Source of the DNA: an uncultured Bacteroidales bacterium
GTDB lineage: Bacteria > Bacteroidota > Bacteroidia > Bacteroidales > UBA932
Direction: 5' to 3'
Assembly (NCBI GenBank): GCA_900318565.1
Contig: ONLD01000006.1
Location: forward strand, 20,950 to 84,949
Length of the DNA stretch: 64,000 nt
The notes under the pieces are model-generated. The model searched no databases, had not been told where the DNA came from, and saw only the letters and a program-made list of their open reading frames with translations. This document shows positions 1-8,742 of the stretch, in pieces (the first letter of the stretch is position 1; each line of letters begins with the position of its first letter). Position numbers and translations under genes: made by a program.

Positions 1-494
1 ACGCCGAAGAAGAGGCTCTGATAAGGATACAGATGAGAATAGGCGAGAATCTGCATCTCGACCAGTTGCGGGCTACAGAGACCATCGAAGAGCCCGAAAT
101 GGCGCAACAAATATTCTCCTCGGTAGCGGAATCCTGGGAGGAGGACGACCTGTTCAAGCGATTCCAGTGCCTGCTGCTGGACGAAAAAATATTTCTCCAG
201 CCGAGACTTTCTCTGGTGGATGTCGCCGACAGGCTCAACTCCAACACGAGTTATGTCTCCAAGATGATAAACAACGCGTACAATCTCTCGTTCCCGGAGC
301 TCATCAACACCCTGCGCATAGACTACGCCGAGCAATACATTCTGAGCAACAGGGACGCAAAGCAGACGGAAATAGCCGAGAAATGCGGATTTCTCAGCGC
401 TTCTTCATTCAATACAATTTTCAAGCGTGTCACTGGCGTCACTCCTAAAATATGGATGGCTTCCGCAGACCGCCAGGCAAAGCTGAAGAAATGA
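1..494 (+). CDS. AraC-family DNA-binding protein, C-terminal part (5' end outside window)
   Basis: The frame is open from base 3 with no stop before the first ATG at 33, so the gene most likely begins upstream of the window and only its C-terminal ~160 residues are seen. The last ~85 residues form an AraC/XylS double helix-turn-helix: a first helix pair around DVADRLNSNTSYVSKMI and a second ending in the typical FKRVTGVTPKIW signature. It should bind DNA as a transcription regulator. What lies N-terminal (ligand-binding, TPR or sensor region) is not visible. Its stop overlaps the start of the receiver-domain gene in an ATGA junction, so the two are probably co-translated and may act in one signalling route. 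Confidence 0.8.
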   Translation, partial: AEEEALIRIQMRIGENLHLDQLRATETIEEPEMAQQIFSSVAESWEEDDLFKRFQCLLLDEKIFLQPRLSLVDVADRLNSNTSYVSKMINNAYNLSFPELINTLRIDYAEQYILSNRDAKQTEIAEKCGFLSASSFNTIFKRVTGVTPKIWMASADRQAKLKK

Positions 495-871
495 CAGACT
501 ACTCCAAAATCAGTATTCTGGCCGTTGACGACGTCGCGCTTAACCTGCTGCTTGTAAAAAAAATCCTGCAGCGCTACAATTTCCGCATCCGCACCGCCGA
601 CAGCGGCGTCAAAGCCCTCGAAGAAGTGGCCGCGGAAAAGCCGGACCTGATTCTTCTCGACATTCTTATGCCCGGAATCGACGGCTTCGAAGTACTCAGC
701 AGACTCAAGGCTGACTGGAACACGAAAGACATCCCCGTCATCATACTTTCAGCCCTCAACTCCAACAAGGACATAGTCCGCGCCTACGAAATGGGCGCCA
801 AGGACTATATCACCAAGCCGATCATAATGGAGAAGCTGATAAACAGCGTGGCCCGCAACCTCGGACTCTAA
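491..871 (+). CDS. Stand-alone CheY-like response regulator receiver
   Basis: A 126-residue protein made of one receiver domain and no output domain. The acidic pair D13-D14, phosphoacceptor D57 in LLDILMPG, switch residue S87 and conserved K109 before proline are all in place, so it should be phosphorylated by a histidine kinase. I chose the ATG at 491, not the in-frame one at 452, because it starts directly before the receiver fold and overlaps the upstream stop (ATGA). No kinase is visible in the window, so the partner is unknown. The stop overlaps the 3' end of the convergent U32 gene by 4 bp. Confidence 0.88.
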   Translation: MTDYSKISILAVDDVALNLLLVKKILQRYNFRIRTADSGVKALEEVAAEKPDLILLDILMPGIDGFEVLSRLKADWNTKDIPVIILSALNSNKDIVRAYEMGAKDYITKPIIMEKLINSVARNLGL

Positions 872-2604
872 TCCTCCCTTCCCACAGTCATCTCGCACGA
901 GCGGCAGTCAAAGCCGAGCGGCAGTCTGCGGCCGTTGTTGACCAAGTACAGGCGCCCCGAGGGAGCCGCACCCTGATACCGCTGACACATTCCCAGTTCG
1001 AATTTCACGCAGTAGCGCGTGCGCATAAGCTCTTCGCGGGGCAGAGCCGGCCGCTCTGAAACTGCGGCAGGTACGCTGCGCTCCACCCTCCAGGGCTCAG
1101 GACGGCAGGAATCGATATCCTGAGCAAGAAGACGGCGCATAGAATTGATAGTGGACGCGCTTAGAAGCGGCATCGAAGAGCCGCAGCTGACGGAACGGAC
1201 AACAAAATGGTACACGCCGCTGCGTTTGGAAAGCTGCTCGCGCAGCATAGCCTCGCTGCGCTCAAGATTCTGCGCTTTCTCCACGTCGGCATTGAAACAG
1301 CTCTCGACCCGGCGGCCGTCCTCCGTGGCGGCGATAAGCTTGATGACGAAAGAGCCGCTGATTTCCACATCCACCGCCACATCCACTTCCCTCTTCGGCG
1401 ACCTTGCCTCCAGCTCACGCTCGAATGCGGCGTTGATATTGCGGTAAAGCCGCACGCCGGGGCGCAGGCCTTCTACCTTTTTACAAATAATGGAAAGGCC
1501 CTCGCAACGGTCGGCCCTGAAGCCGCGTATGGCGCTGCCGCTGACGAAAGCGAACCCGTCTCCGTTGGAGAGCGCAAGGCCGCGCACGGAAGGACGCAGC
1601 TGCACCTGGACGGCGCCGCCGGGCAGCGGGCGTACGCCCTGCACCTCGCCGACCAGCTCGCCCATCGCTTTCGGGGCGTCCATCGAGGACCACTTGTCCC
1701 GCTTCCCGTCCAGCCACCACTGCGTGTAGCCGCGATTGAAAGTCTTGTCGGAATCGGGCGTGAAGCCGCCGCGCACGGTGCCGAAAGAGGCCCTGCGGTA
1801 GCGCTCCGGATACTTTTGCACGAGAGCGTCCAGCGCAAGGCTGTACTCCCGCACCACATTTTTCACATAGGACGCATTTTTCAGGCGTCCCTCGATTTTG
1901 AACGAGCTCACGCCGGCCTCCGCCAACTCCTCTAGACGGTCCAGAAGCTTGAAATCGCGCATCGACAGCAGCGCCTTGTCCCGCACCAGCACCTTTCCGC
2001 TTTCGTCCACCAGGTCGTATAGAGAACGGCAGGCCTGGATACAGTCGCCGCGGTCGGCACTGCGGCCGTCCAGGTACTCGGACAGCCGGCAATCGCCGCT
2101 GTAACACACGCAAAGCGCTCCGTGCACAAAGAATTCCACCTCGCACCGCACTCCGGCGCAGATTTTCCGCACATCTTCGAGGCTGAGTCCCCTTTCGAGA
2201 ATCACCCTCTCGCATCCAAGGCTCTCAAAGTGCCTGGCCCGCTCAACATCACGGATGGCGCACTGAGTGGAGGCGTGCATAGGCATCTGGACGTCCCCGA
2301 ACCGCAGAAGGCCCTCCTCGCGGAAGATGATGGCGTCAACCCCGGCATCCTGAGCTTCCAGCATCAGGGAGTGCGCCTCCTCCCACTCGTCGTCGCGGAC
2401 AATAGTATTGACAGTCAAAAAGATACGCGCGCCGAAAAGGTGCGCGTAGTCACACAGTTCCCGGATGTCTTCAAGGCTGTTGCAGGCGGCCTTGCGGTTT
2501 CCGAGCACCGGGCCGGCGATGTAAACGGCATCGGCACCGCAGTCTATCGCCGCGATGCCGACCGTTTTATCTTTCGCAGGAGCGAGGAGCTCGAGCGTAC
2601 GCAT
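868..2604 (-). CDS. Peptidase U32 family protein (RlhA/TrhP-like)
   Basis: A 578-residue protein that starts with the family hallmark LELLAPA and contains the U32 signature region HGALCVCYSGDC with its clustered cysteines. Despite the peptidase name, characterised relatives (RlhA, TrhP) are needed for prephenate-dependent hydroxylation of 23S rRNA or of tRNA wobble uridine and carry an Fe-S cluster on conserved Cys. Role in RNA hydroxylation is inferred from family; which RNA cannot be decided here. The long C-terminal extension after ~residue 320 is usual for larger members. The start ATG overlaps the stop of the TPR gene upstream by one base (TAATG), suggesting translational coupling. Confidence 0.85.
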   Translation of the reverse strand: MRTLELLAPAKDKTVGIAAIDCGADAVYIAGPVLGNRKAACNSLEDIRELCDYAHLFGARIFLTVNTIVRDDEWEEAHSLMLEAQDAGVDAIIFREEGLLRFGDVQMPMHASTQCAIRDVERARHFESLGCERVILERGLSLEDVRKICAGVRCEVEFFVHGALCVCYSGDCRLSEYLDGRSADRGDCIQACRSLYDLVDESGKVLVRDKALLSMRDFKLLDRLEELAEAGVSSFKIEGRLKNASYVKNVVREYSLALDALVQKYPERYRRASFGTVRGGFTPDSDKTFNRGYTQWWLDGKRDKWSSMDAPKAMGELVGEVQGVRPLPGGAVQVQLRPSVRGLALSNGDGFAFVSGSAIRGFRADRCEGLSIICKKVEGLRPGVRLYRNINAAFERELEARSPKREVDVAVDVEISGSFVIKLIAATEDGRRVESCFNADVEKAQNLERSEAMLREQLSKRSGVYHFVVRSVSCGSSMPLLSASTINSMRRLLAQDIDSCRPEPWRVERSVPAAVSERPALPREELMRTRYCVKFELGMCQRYQGAAPSGRLYLVNNGRRLPLGFDCRSCEMTVGRED

Positions 2605-3536
2605 TACTTGAGGGAATTCAGAGCCTTCTGGGCGTCTGCACCGAACTTGGGATCGGAAGTAGCCTTGGAGAAGTATTCCTTTGCTTTCGCATTGTTCTTG
2701 GCCTGCTGGTAGAGAGCGCCGACAGTGTAGGCTATCTGGCCTGCGTTCTTGGCGTTAGGAGCGGCCTCGAGATACTGCTCGAAGTACTTGATGGCGTCGG
2801 CGTTCTTGCCGGAGAGCTGGGAAGCCTGGCCGGCCACCTGGAGAGCCTGGGGGTTGGCCACATACTCGTGGCTGGTCACGGCGTCCTTGACGGCGTCGGC
2901 ATATTTCTTGGCTTTGAGTCCAGCCACGGAACGCCTCAGGTACAACTTGCCGAGCTGGGCGTTGGCGTTCTTCTCCTGGCCTGCGGCGGCAGCTGCCTTA
3001 TAAGCCTCGACGGCCTCGTCGTCCCTGTCGGCTCCGTCGAGGGCCATACCGAGACGCAGGCGGGCGATTCCGTTATCAGGATCCAGCTCCACGGCCTTCT
3101 TGTAGGCCTCTGCTGCACCTGCGAAATCCTTGGCGTTCAGCATAGAACCGCCTTTCTGCATATAAACCTGAGGGATAAGCTCTTCAGCCTTGGCGGCAGT
3201 CTCATCATCGCCGTATTCACGGGCCACAGAGACGGTCTCGGCGAATTTCGCGAGAGCCTCGTCATAATTCTTGTCCTTCAGCAGATCCTTGGCGATGGCG
3301 TTGAGGGTCTTGGGAATAATATCCTTGCAAGTGGCTACGAGTTCAAGTCCGTCTTCTCCGCAAGCCTCAGCCATTTTCAGAGCTTCCTTGAAACCTTCCA
3401 GGGCGGTCTGGTATTCGCCTGCCGAAAGGGATTCATTTGCGAGCTTTGCGGTCTCCGTTGCATCGGCCATACTCTGGGCCGACATCATTGCGGCTGCAGC
3501 AAACAGCGCTGCGAGGGAAACAAAAATCTTTTTCAT
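2604..3536 (-). CDS. Exported TPR-repeat protein
   Basis: A 310-residue protein with a clear N-terminal signal peptide ([18 protein letters not shown], Ala-rich cleavage area before Gln). The rest is helical, with repeated TPR-like units (for example around [20 protein letters not shown] and [16 protein letters not shown]), so it is probably a periplasmic scaffold or binding protein. Exact function is unknown. It is the first gene of a two-gene unit with the U32 protein. A TAACTTTG element lies 36 nt upstream of its ATG. Confidence 0.85.
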   Translation of the reverse strand: MKKIFVSLAALFAAAAMMSAQSMADATETAKLANESLSAGEYQTALEGFKEALKMAEACGEDGLELVATCKDIIPKTLNAIAKDLLKDKNYDEALAKFAETVSVAREYGDDETAAKAEELIPQVYMQKGGSMLNAKDFAGAAEAYKKAVELDPDNGIARLRLGMALDGADRDDEAVEAYKAAAAAGQEKNANAQLGKLYLRRSVAGLKAKKYADAVKDAVTSHEYVANPQALQVAGQASQLSGKNADAIKYFEQYLEAAPNAKNAGQIAYTVGALYQQAKNNAKAKEYFSKATSDPKFGADAQKALNSLK

Positions 3537-3572
3537 CTTATCGTATTTTTAAACGTTATACGTCACGGATTA

Positions 3573-3580
3573 CAAAGTTA
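3573..3580 (-). promoter_or_regulatory. -7 promoter element (TAACTTTG) for the TPR/U32 unit
   Basis: On the minus strand this octamer fits the Bacteroidota -7 consensus TAnnTTTG and lies 36 nt before the TPR start codon. It is back to back with the aspA promoter. Confidence 0.65.
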
Positions 3581-3615
3581 ATATTTTTTATTTACATTTT
3601 GCGTGCCAAAATTGT

Positions 3616-3623
3616 TATCTTTG
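3616..3623 (+). promoter_or_regulatory. -7 promoter element (TATCTTTG) for aspA
   Basis: The octamer fits TAnnTTTG and lies 26 nt before the aspA ATG, which would give a leader of about 20 nt. Confidence 0.7.
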
Positions 3624-3649
3624 CGCCCAACACCACTGAAACACTTAAA

Positions 3650-5062
3650 ATGTCAGAAACAAAATTCAGGGTCGAAAGCGACCTGCTCGGCGAACTCAAA
3701 GTTCCTGCCGACGCCTATTACGGAGTCCAGACACAAAGGGCTCTCGAGAATTACAAGATTTCCACAACCAGGATGTACCACTACCCCGAGTACATCATCG
3801 CAATGGCCTACGTGAAGATGGCGGCCGCCAGCGCGAATGCCGAGCTGGGCGTGCTGGACCGCAAAATCGCCGATGCCATCATAGCCGCGTGCCGCGAAAT
3901 CGTGGACGGAAAGCTGCACGACCAGTTCCCCGTGGATATGATGCAGGGCGGAGCCGGCACTTCCGTCAATATGAACGCCAACGAAGTCATCGCCAACCGC
4001 GCCCTGGAGCTGATGGGACATAATAAAGGTGAATACAAGTACTGCTCTCCCAATGACCACGTAAACTGCGCCCAGTCGACCAACGATGCATATCCCACCG
4101 CGTTCCGCTACACTTTCGTGCGTATGAACAAGCACCTTGTGGCTAGCCTCAAGGACCTTATTGCAAGTTTCCGCGCCAAGGGTGAAGAATTCAAGGACAT
4201 AATCAAGATGGGCCGCACCCAGCTGCAGGACGCTGTGCCGATGACCTCCGGGCAGGAGTTCAACGCATTCGCCAACAACCTCGAGGAGGAGATTGCCAAC
4301 CTGGAGCGTAACGTAGTGCTGCTCAAGGAAATCAATATGGGAGGCACTGCCATCGGCACCGGCCTCAACGCCGTGCCCGGCTTTGCGGAGCTCTGCACCA
4401 AGAGGCTGTCGGAGTTCAGCGGAGACGAATTCATAAAGGCCCCCGACCTCGTGGAGGCGACTCCCGACACCGGCGCCTACGTGTCCTACTCGGCCGCCCT
4501 CAAGCGCCTCGCCATCAAGCTCTCGAAGATTTGCAACGACCTCCGCCTTATGGCTTCCGGCCCCCGCTGCGGCCTGCACGAAATCAACCTTCCTCCTATG
4601 GCTCCCGGTTCGTCGATTATGCCCGGAAAGGTCAATCCCGTCATTCCCGAAGTGACTAACCAGGTGTGCTTCAAGGTGATAGGCAACGACACCACCGTCG
4701 CCTTCGCCGCAGAGGCCGGCCAGCTCCAGCTCAATGTGATGGAGCCCGTAATCGCCCAGTCGATTCTCGAGAGCGTGACCTGGCTGCGCAACGCCATCGA
4801 AACCCTGCGCACCCGCTGCATCGACGGCATCACCGTCAATGCCGAGCACTGCTACGATATGGTCAAGCACTCCATCGGCATCGTGACCGCCCTCAACCCG
4901 TACATCGGCTACAAAGCCTCCACGAAAGTCGCCAAAGAAGCCCTCGAAACAGGCCGCAGCGTCTATGACCTCGTGCTCGAGCAGGGCCTTATGACCAAGG
5001 AAAAGCTCGACGAGGCCCTTGACCCCAAGGCTATGACCAGTTCGCACGAGCTGCTGAAATAA
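3650..5062 (+). CDS. aspA: Aspartate ammonia-lyase (aspartase)
   Basis: A 470-residue member of the fumarase/aspartase superfamily; length and sequence fit AspA rather than FumC. It converts L-aspartate to fumarate and ammonia in the cytoplasm. The superfamily signature [11 protein letters not shown], with its catalytic serine loop, is intact, as are the N-terminal substrate-binding [14 protein letters not shown] and the [10 protein letters not shown] segment. The frame stays open upstream to 3437, but the ATG at 3650 follows the promoter element and starts at the conserved N-terminus. In fermenting Bacteroidales the fumarate can feed fumarate reductase, whose A and B subunits are encoded at 40-43 kb. 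Confidence 0.95.
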   Translation: MSETKFRVESDLLGELKVPADAYYGVQTQRALENYKISTTRMYHYPEYIIAMAYVKMAAASANAELGVLDRKIADAIIAACREIVDGKLHDQFPVDMMQGGAGTSVNMNANEVIANRALELMGHNKGEYKYCSPNDHVNCAQSTNDAYPTAFRYTFVRMNKHLVASLKDLIASFRAKGEEFKDIIKMGRTQLQDAVPMTSGQEFNAFANNLEEEIANLERNVVLLKEINMGGTAIGTGLNAVPGFAELCTKRLSEFSGDEFIKAPDLVEATPDTGAYVSYSAALKRLAIKLSKICNDLRLMASGPRCGLHEINLPPMAPGSSIMPGKVNPVIPEVTNQVCFKVIGNDTTVAFAAEAGQLQLNVMEPVIAQSILESVTWLRNAIETLRTRCIDGITVNAEHCYDMVKHSIGIVTALNPYIGYKASTKVAKEALETGRSVYDLVLEQGLMTKEKLDEALDPKAMTSSHELLK

Positions 5063-5067
5063 TTTAC

Positions 5068-5075
5068 TATATTTG
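5068..5075 (+). promoter_or_regulatory. -7 promoter element (TATATTTG) 4 nt before the M16-like gene
   Basis: A consensus TAnnTTTG octamer ends only 4 nt before the GTG at 5080. Transcription would start at or next to the start codon, so the mRNA would be leaderless or nearly so. Confidence 0.6.
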
Positions 5076-5079
5076 CAAT

Positions 5080-7635
5080 GTGAAAGCATTGCGAAACATA
5101 GTTGCTGCGTTGACTCTGTCCGTCCTGCTGCCCGTCTGCGGCGCGTCCGGGCAGGGTCTTCCGTCTTTGGAGAAGGCTAAGGAAATCAACGTCGGGAAGC
5201 TGCCCGACGGCATTACCTATTATCTTATAAGCAACAAGACCGCCCCCGGGCTGGCAGACTTCGCAATCGTGCAGAACCACCGCCCCGACCGCGTGGGCCC
5301 CAGGCAAGACCTCGTCAGCCTGCCGCACTTCCAGGGACGCAAGCCTTACGAGTTCCTGTCCGATGCCGGCGTACGCTACCGCGAGAGGGGTTTCATCCAG
5401 CACTTTCGCGACGCCACGGTGTTCCAGTTCGCCGACGTGCCGGTAAGCGAGGCATCAGTGGCCGATTCGACTCTGCTTATGATGTTCGACATCGTGCGCT
5501 CGTCTGCCTACAGCCAGGCGCTCGTCGTCAGCGGTGACATCGACCTCGCAGCCATCAAGGAGCGCATACGCATCCTGTCTATGACCGTCTCGCAGCGCGA
5601 GGAGGCAGACGCCCGTCAGGACTACAGCTGGAAGCCGCAGGAAGACGCCGCAGTGACCACAGGCACCGCCCCCGTCGGCACGATAATCATCCACTACCGC
5701 TCGCCCCGCACCGACCGTGAGCTGATGAATACCATACAGCCCGTGATGAGCAAACTGCTCGCTTCCGAGCTCGGCATCATCCTGGAGCACCGCCTGCGCG
5801 CCGCATTCCAGGCCGCCGGCGTGCCTCTGGCCGACTTCCGCTACCGCTACACCGGCAGCGACGAGACCTCAGGCGACGAAATGTTCTCGATAGCCATCTA
5901 CACATCCCCGGCCCGGCTCGAAGATGCGCTGCGGCTGTCCGGCGGCGTGCTTTCGGACCTCGACAGGGACGGTTCCACGACGGAAGAGGTATCCTTCGCC
6001 CGCAGCATCATAGCGGAGACGGCCCAGCGTGACTCCAAGGGCACCAAACTGACGAACGCGCAGTACATAGACAAGTGCGTGGCGGCCTACCTGTACGGAG
6101 CCAACCTCGCGCCGGCAAGCGCAGTAAGCGCAGTCTATACCGGCCGCAAGCTGGACGTGGAGCGCGAGCGCGAGCTGCTGGGACGATACGTCTCCTCCAC
6201 GCTCTCGCCCAGCCGCAACCTGCACCTGCACGTACGCAGCACCGCCAAGATGGATGAGGCGCGCGCGCTGCAGATCTTCACGGATGGGTGGCAGAAAGGG
6301 GCCGCGGTCCCGAGCGACATCCCGTCCGAGGAAGACACCCTGAACCTCGTCACCACGCGCAAGAAAGTGAAACTCAAGACCACGACCGCGGACGCATACA
6401 GCGGCGGCAAGATACTGACGTTCTCCAACGGCATCAGCGTGATTTTCAAGAAAGCAGCCACGCAGGGCGCCTTCCACTACGGCCTGATGATGAAGGGCGG
6501 CTGGACCGAGATTCCCGGCATCAACGGCGCCGAGGCGGCGTTTGCAGGCGACGTGCTAGCTCTTGAGCGCACCGCCGGTATGTCCGGGACCAGCTTCCGC
6601 GAGCTGCTGCAGATGCACGGCATATCGATGGACACGGAAGTGACCCTGTCCGACGTGCGATACACCGGCAGCGCGCCCCGCAAGTCGCTGCCTCTGCTGC
6701 TCAAGGCTATGCTTTCGCTGACGTCCGCATCCGAGGCCGATACTGCGGCGTTCAGGCGCTACTGCAGCGAGAAGTCGGTACGGCTGGAGAGAGACAAGTT
6801 CTCGGCGGCCGGCACCCGCGCTGCGCTCGACAGCATAATGTGTCCCGGCTATGCATACGCATCCGGAAGCCTGCCGGGCCTCCCAGGCGAGGACTTTCCC
6901 GCCCGCGTGGATTCCTACCTGCGCCGCAAGGGCGAGACGATGCGCAACGCCATCATCGTGCTGGTCGGCGACCTTGACGAAGACGCCACGCTCAAGACGC
7001 TCACCCAATACATCGGCGGCTTCAGCACCTCTCAGCAGCGAGTGATCCGGCCGAGGCTGGAGTATCCGCTGCGTGACTGCTGGTCGACTTCCTACGCACT
7101 CGGCGGCTGGAGAGACAAGGGCGTCACGGTGTCGCTGAGCGCCTTCTGGCCTTTCAATTCCGAAGGCAACACGGGGCTCGATCTGGCCTGCACCGTGCTG
7201 GAAGCGGAGCTTGCCCGCAGCCTTGATTCAAAGGGCTACCACTTCAGCGTCACGCGGGGAGCCGAGCTCCTGCCCGCCGAAAAGCTCACGGTCTTCGTGA
7301 ACTGCAATCCCTGCCCGGTGTCGGGAGTGCCGGCCGACGTGGTGCCCGCAAGCCCTGTAGAAGTGCTGCAGGCCGTGCGTGAGGTCATCAACCGCCTTGC
7401 CGTCGAGGGAGTGCCCGACGGAGTGCTGGCGCGCTCTAAGACCTTGCTTACCGGCTCTATGGAGGCCCGCAGCGGGGATTACCGGCGCCTTCGTGACAAT
7501 ATTCTCTACCGCAACGCCCTGGGACGCGACCTCACGGGCGGATATAAAGAGCGCATCAAGGCTTTACGCAGTTCGGACATCCAGGCTATGTTCGGGGAGC
7601 TTTCCAAGAGCTGGTGCGAATACGTGGTGCAATGA
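5080..7635 (+). CDS. M16-like exported protein lacking the zinc-protease motif
   Basis: An 851-residue protein with a signal peptide (Leu/Val-rich stretch, residues ~5-22) and the M16 pitrilysin/insulinase layout of two similar halves; the opening KLPDGITYYLISNKTAPG matches the M16 N-terminus. The inverted zinc motif HxxEH, expected near residue 65, is absent and replaced by sequence around SLPHFQGRKPYEF. The downstream glutamate-bearing segment also appears deleted. It is therefore probably a non-catalytic M16 homologue acting as a periplasmic binding or partner subunit. Start is GTG, because the ATG two bases earlier runs straight into TGA. The last codons overlap the DUF3109 gene by 4 bp. 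Confidence 0.78.
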   Translation: MKALRNIVAALTLSVLLPVCGASGQGLPSLEKAKEINVGKLPDGITYYLISNKTAPGLADFAIVQNHRPDRVGPRQDLVSLPHFQGRKPYEFLSDAGVRYRERGFIQHFRDATVFQFADVPVSEASVADSTLLMMFDIVRSSAYSQALVVSGDIDLAAIKERIRILSMTVSQREEADARQDYSWKPQEDAAVTTGTAPVGTIIIHYRSPRTDRELMNTIQPVMSKLLASELGIILEHRLRAAFQAAGVPLADFRYRYTGSDETSGDEMFSIAIYTSPARLEDALRLSGGVLSDLDRDGSTTEEVSFARSIIAETAQRDSKGTKLTNAQYIDKCVAAYLYGANLAPASAVSAVYTGRKLDVERERELLGRYVSSTLSPSRNLHLHVRSTAKMDEARALQIFTDGWQKGAAVPSDIPSEEDTLNLVTTRKKVKLKTTTADAYSGGKILTFSNGISVIFKKAATQGAFHYGLMMKGGWTEIPGINGAEAAFAGDVLALERTAGMSGTSFRELLQMHGISMDTEVTLSDVRYTGSAPRKSLPLLLKAMLSLTSASEADTAAFRRYCSEKSVRLERDKFSAAGTRAALDSIMCPGYAYASGSLPGLPGEDFPARVDSYLRRKGETMRNAIIVLVGDLDEDATLKTLTQYIGGFSTSQQRVIRPRLEYPLRDCWSTSYALGGWRDKGVTVSLSAFWPFNSEGNTGLDLACTVLEAELARSLDSKGYHFSVTRGAELLPAEKLTVFVNCNPCPVSGVPADVVPASPVEVLQAVREVINRLAVEGVPDGVLARSKTLLTGSMEARSGDYRRLRDNILYRNALGRDLTGGYKERIKALRSSDIQAMFGELSKSWCEYVVQ

Positions 7636-8219
7636 GCCGGGAATTCGGGACAATAATCCAAATCGGAGACATTCTGGTGTCTGAGGACGTGGTACAGGAG
7701 TTCTTTTCCTGCGACTACGAGACTTGCAAAGGTATCTGCTGCATTGAGGGAGACGCCGGAGCGCCGCTGCTCGAGAGGGAGTTGCCAGGGCTGGAGAGGG
7801 ATTATCCGCGGTATTGCGACGAGATGCTTGAAGCGGGCCGGGAGGCGGTGTCTCTCAACGGATTCTTCGAAATCGATCCTGAAGGGGACCTCGTGACTCC
7901 CTTGGTGCCGGGCTCTTCGGCCTGCGCCTTCGCGCATTTCCGGGAAGACGGAGCCTGCCTCTGCGCCATAGAGAAATGCGGCTGTACCAAGCCGGAGTCC
8001 TGTTCGCTCTACCCTATACGGGTGACCCGCTTCAAAGGAGGCGGGCTAGCCCTCAACCTGCACCGCTGGGACATCTGCCGCTGCGCCTTCGAGAAAGGCC
8101 GCCGCGAAGGCGTCCGGGTGTATCAGTTCCTCCGGAGACCCCTCACAGAAGCCTTCGGCTCCGATTTCTACGACGCCCTCTGCGCCGCCGCGCAGCACGT
8201 GCTGGCGGGAGAAGAGTAG
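7632..8219 (+). CDS. DUF3109 family cysteine-rich protein
   Basis: A 195-residue protein with many Cys: CDYETCKGICC near residue 35, and a second cluster CGCTKPESCSLYP near 125. This pattern is typical of DUF3109, a widespread Bacteroidota family related to the YkgJ-type zinc or iron-sulfur cluster proteins. Metal binding is a reasonable inference; the reaction is unknown. The ATG at 7632 is preferred over 7614 because it makes an ATGA overlap with the upstream stop, implying translation coupled to the M16-like gene. Confidence 0.82.
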   Translation: MSREFGTIIQIGDILVSEDVVQEFFSCDYETCKGICCIEGDAGAPLLERELPGLERDYPRYCDEMLEAGREAVSLNGFFEIDPEGDLVTPLVPGSSACAFAHFREDGACLCAIEKCGCTKPESCSLYPIRVTRFKGGGLALNLHRWDICRCAFEKGRREGVRVYQFLRRPLTEAFGSDFYDALCAAAQHVLAGEE

Positions 8220-8250
8220 AGAAAGGGAGCGCAGAAAAAATTAATTTTTT

Positions 8251-8281
8251 TTTGCGAATTACAAAAATCATAGTATATTTG
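8251..8281 (+). promoter_or_regulatory. Complete Bacteroidota-type promoter of tRNA-Gly
   Basis: TTTG at 8251-8254, a 19-nt spacer and TATATTTG at 8274-8281 match the -33/-7 consensus exactly. The mature tRNA begins 10 nt after the -7 element. Confidence 0.85.
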
Positions 8282-8291
8282 CAGTCCCAAC

Positions 8292-8367
8292 GCGGAAATA
8301 GCTCAGTTGGTAGAGCGCAACCTTGCCAAGGTTGAGGTCGCGGGTCCGAGCCCCGTTTTCCGCTCCA
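8292..8367 (+). tRNA. tRNA-Gly (anticodon GCC)
   Basis: 76 nt with a full cloverleaf. The acceptor stem pairs GCGGAAA with TTTCCGC, the anticodon stem pairs CAACC (8318-8322) with GGTTG (8330-8334), and the loop TTGCCAA places GCC at 8325-8327. A T-arm GCGGG/CCCCG region is present, and the 3' CCA is encoded at 8365-8367. It decodes GGC and GGU glycine codons. It is the only tRNA seen in the window and has its own promoter and terminator. Confidence 0.97.
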
Positions 8368-8371
8368 AATG

Positions 8372-8400
8372 AACGGCAGCCCTTGAGGTTGCCGTTTTTG
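8372..8400 (+). terminator. Rho-independent terminator of tRNA-Gly
   Basis: A 10-bp stem (8372-8381 with 8387-8396, one G-U pair) with a 5-nt loop runs into a T-rich tail, five bases after the tRNA 3' end. Confidence 0.85.
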
Positions 8401-8420
8401 TTTGCCGGTAGCAGGTCCGC

Positions 8421-8436
8421 GACCCGCGACCTCAAC
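8421..8436 (-). repeat. Inverted 16-bp copy of the tRNA-Gly anticodon-stem/T-arm segment
   Basis: This 16-mer is the exact reverse complement of tRNA bases 8331-8346. It lies just beyond the terminator. It may be a remnant of an integration event at the tRNA or a partial inverted duplication; no integrase is nearby. Confidence 0.7.
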
Positions 8437-8730
8437 AGCCCCCCGAGGGGGAAAGCGTTCGCCCTCCACGTTCGTTCTTTCATTCTAACTGATGTGAAGG
8501 TCGCCTTCGGTGGCCGCTAACTTTCAAATAATCAATGTTTTGCGCAAATTGCTTGCATCTTATTCCGTGCAAGCAAAAGTAGTAAATGATTGATTCATAG
8601 CAGGATGTCGGCCACCGTGTAAAAGTCGAAGGGTCATTTGCATTTCACGGATGCGGTCCCGTCCGGGCAGGCTTGCAGCAGAGCCATCGCCGTCGGGGAG
8701 CATCGCGGCTGGGGTCAGAGAGCGTCGGGG
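8437..8730. other. Intergenic stretch with hairpins, no convincing gene
   Basis: No ORF here looks real. A CCCCC/GGGGG hairpin sits near 8440-8452. A perfect 9-bp inverted repeat, TTGCTTGCA (8549-8557) with its complement (8568-8576), has a 10-nt loop. The latter may end transcription coming from the L,D-transpeptidase gene, although no long U-run follows. Confidence 0.5.
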
Positions 8731-8742
8731 TCAGAGAGCGTC
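8711..8742. repeat. Tandem 16-bp duplication over a stop codon
   Basis: The same 16-mer (beginning GGGGTCAGAG) occurs at 8711-8726 and 8727-8742. The second copy contains the stop codon of the L,D-transpeptidase gene. The unit is not a multiple of three, and the extra copy lies after the stop on the coding strand, so the protein is unaffected. Confidence 0.85.

Noticed and set aside
868-2604. Collagenase-like protease
   Set aside because: U32 annotation as a peptidase is historical. The Cys-rich signature fits the RNA-hydroxylation members, so a protease role is not claimed.
3653-5089. Long antisense ORF opposite aspA (478 codons), and similar ones opposite malQ, glyS and other genes
   Set aside because: They mirror GC-rich codons of strongly conserved genes and show no family motifs. 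They are shadows of the real genes.
8140-8483. Small ORFs across tRNA-Gly
   Set aside because: They overlap the tRNA and its terminator on either strand and have no recognisable features.
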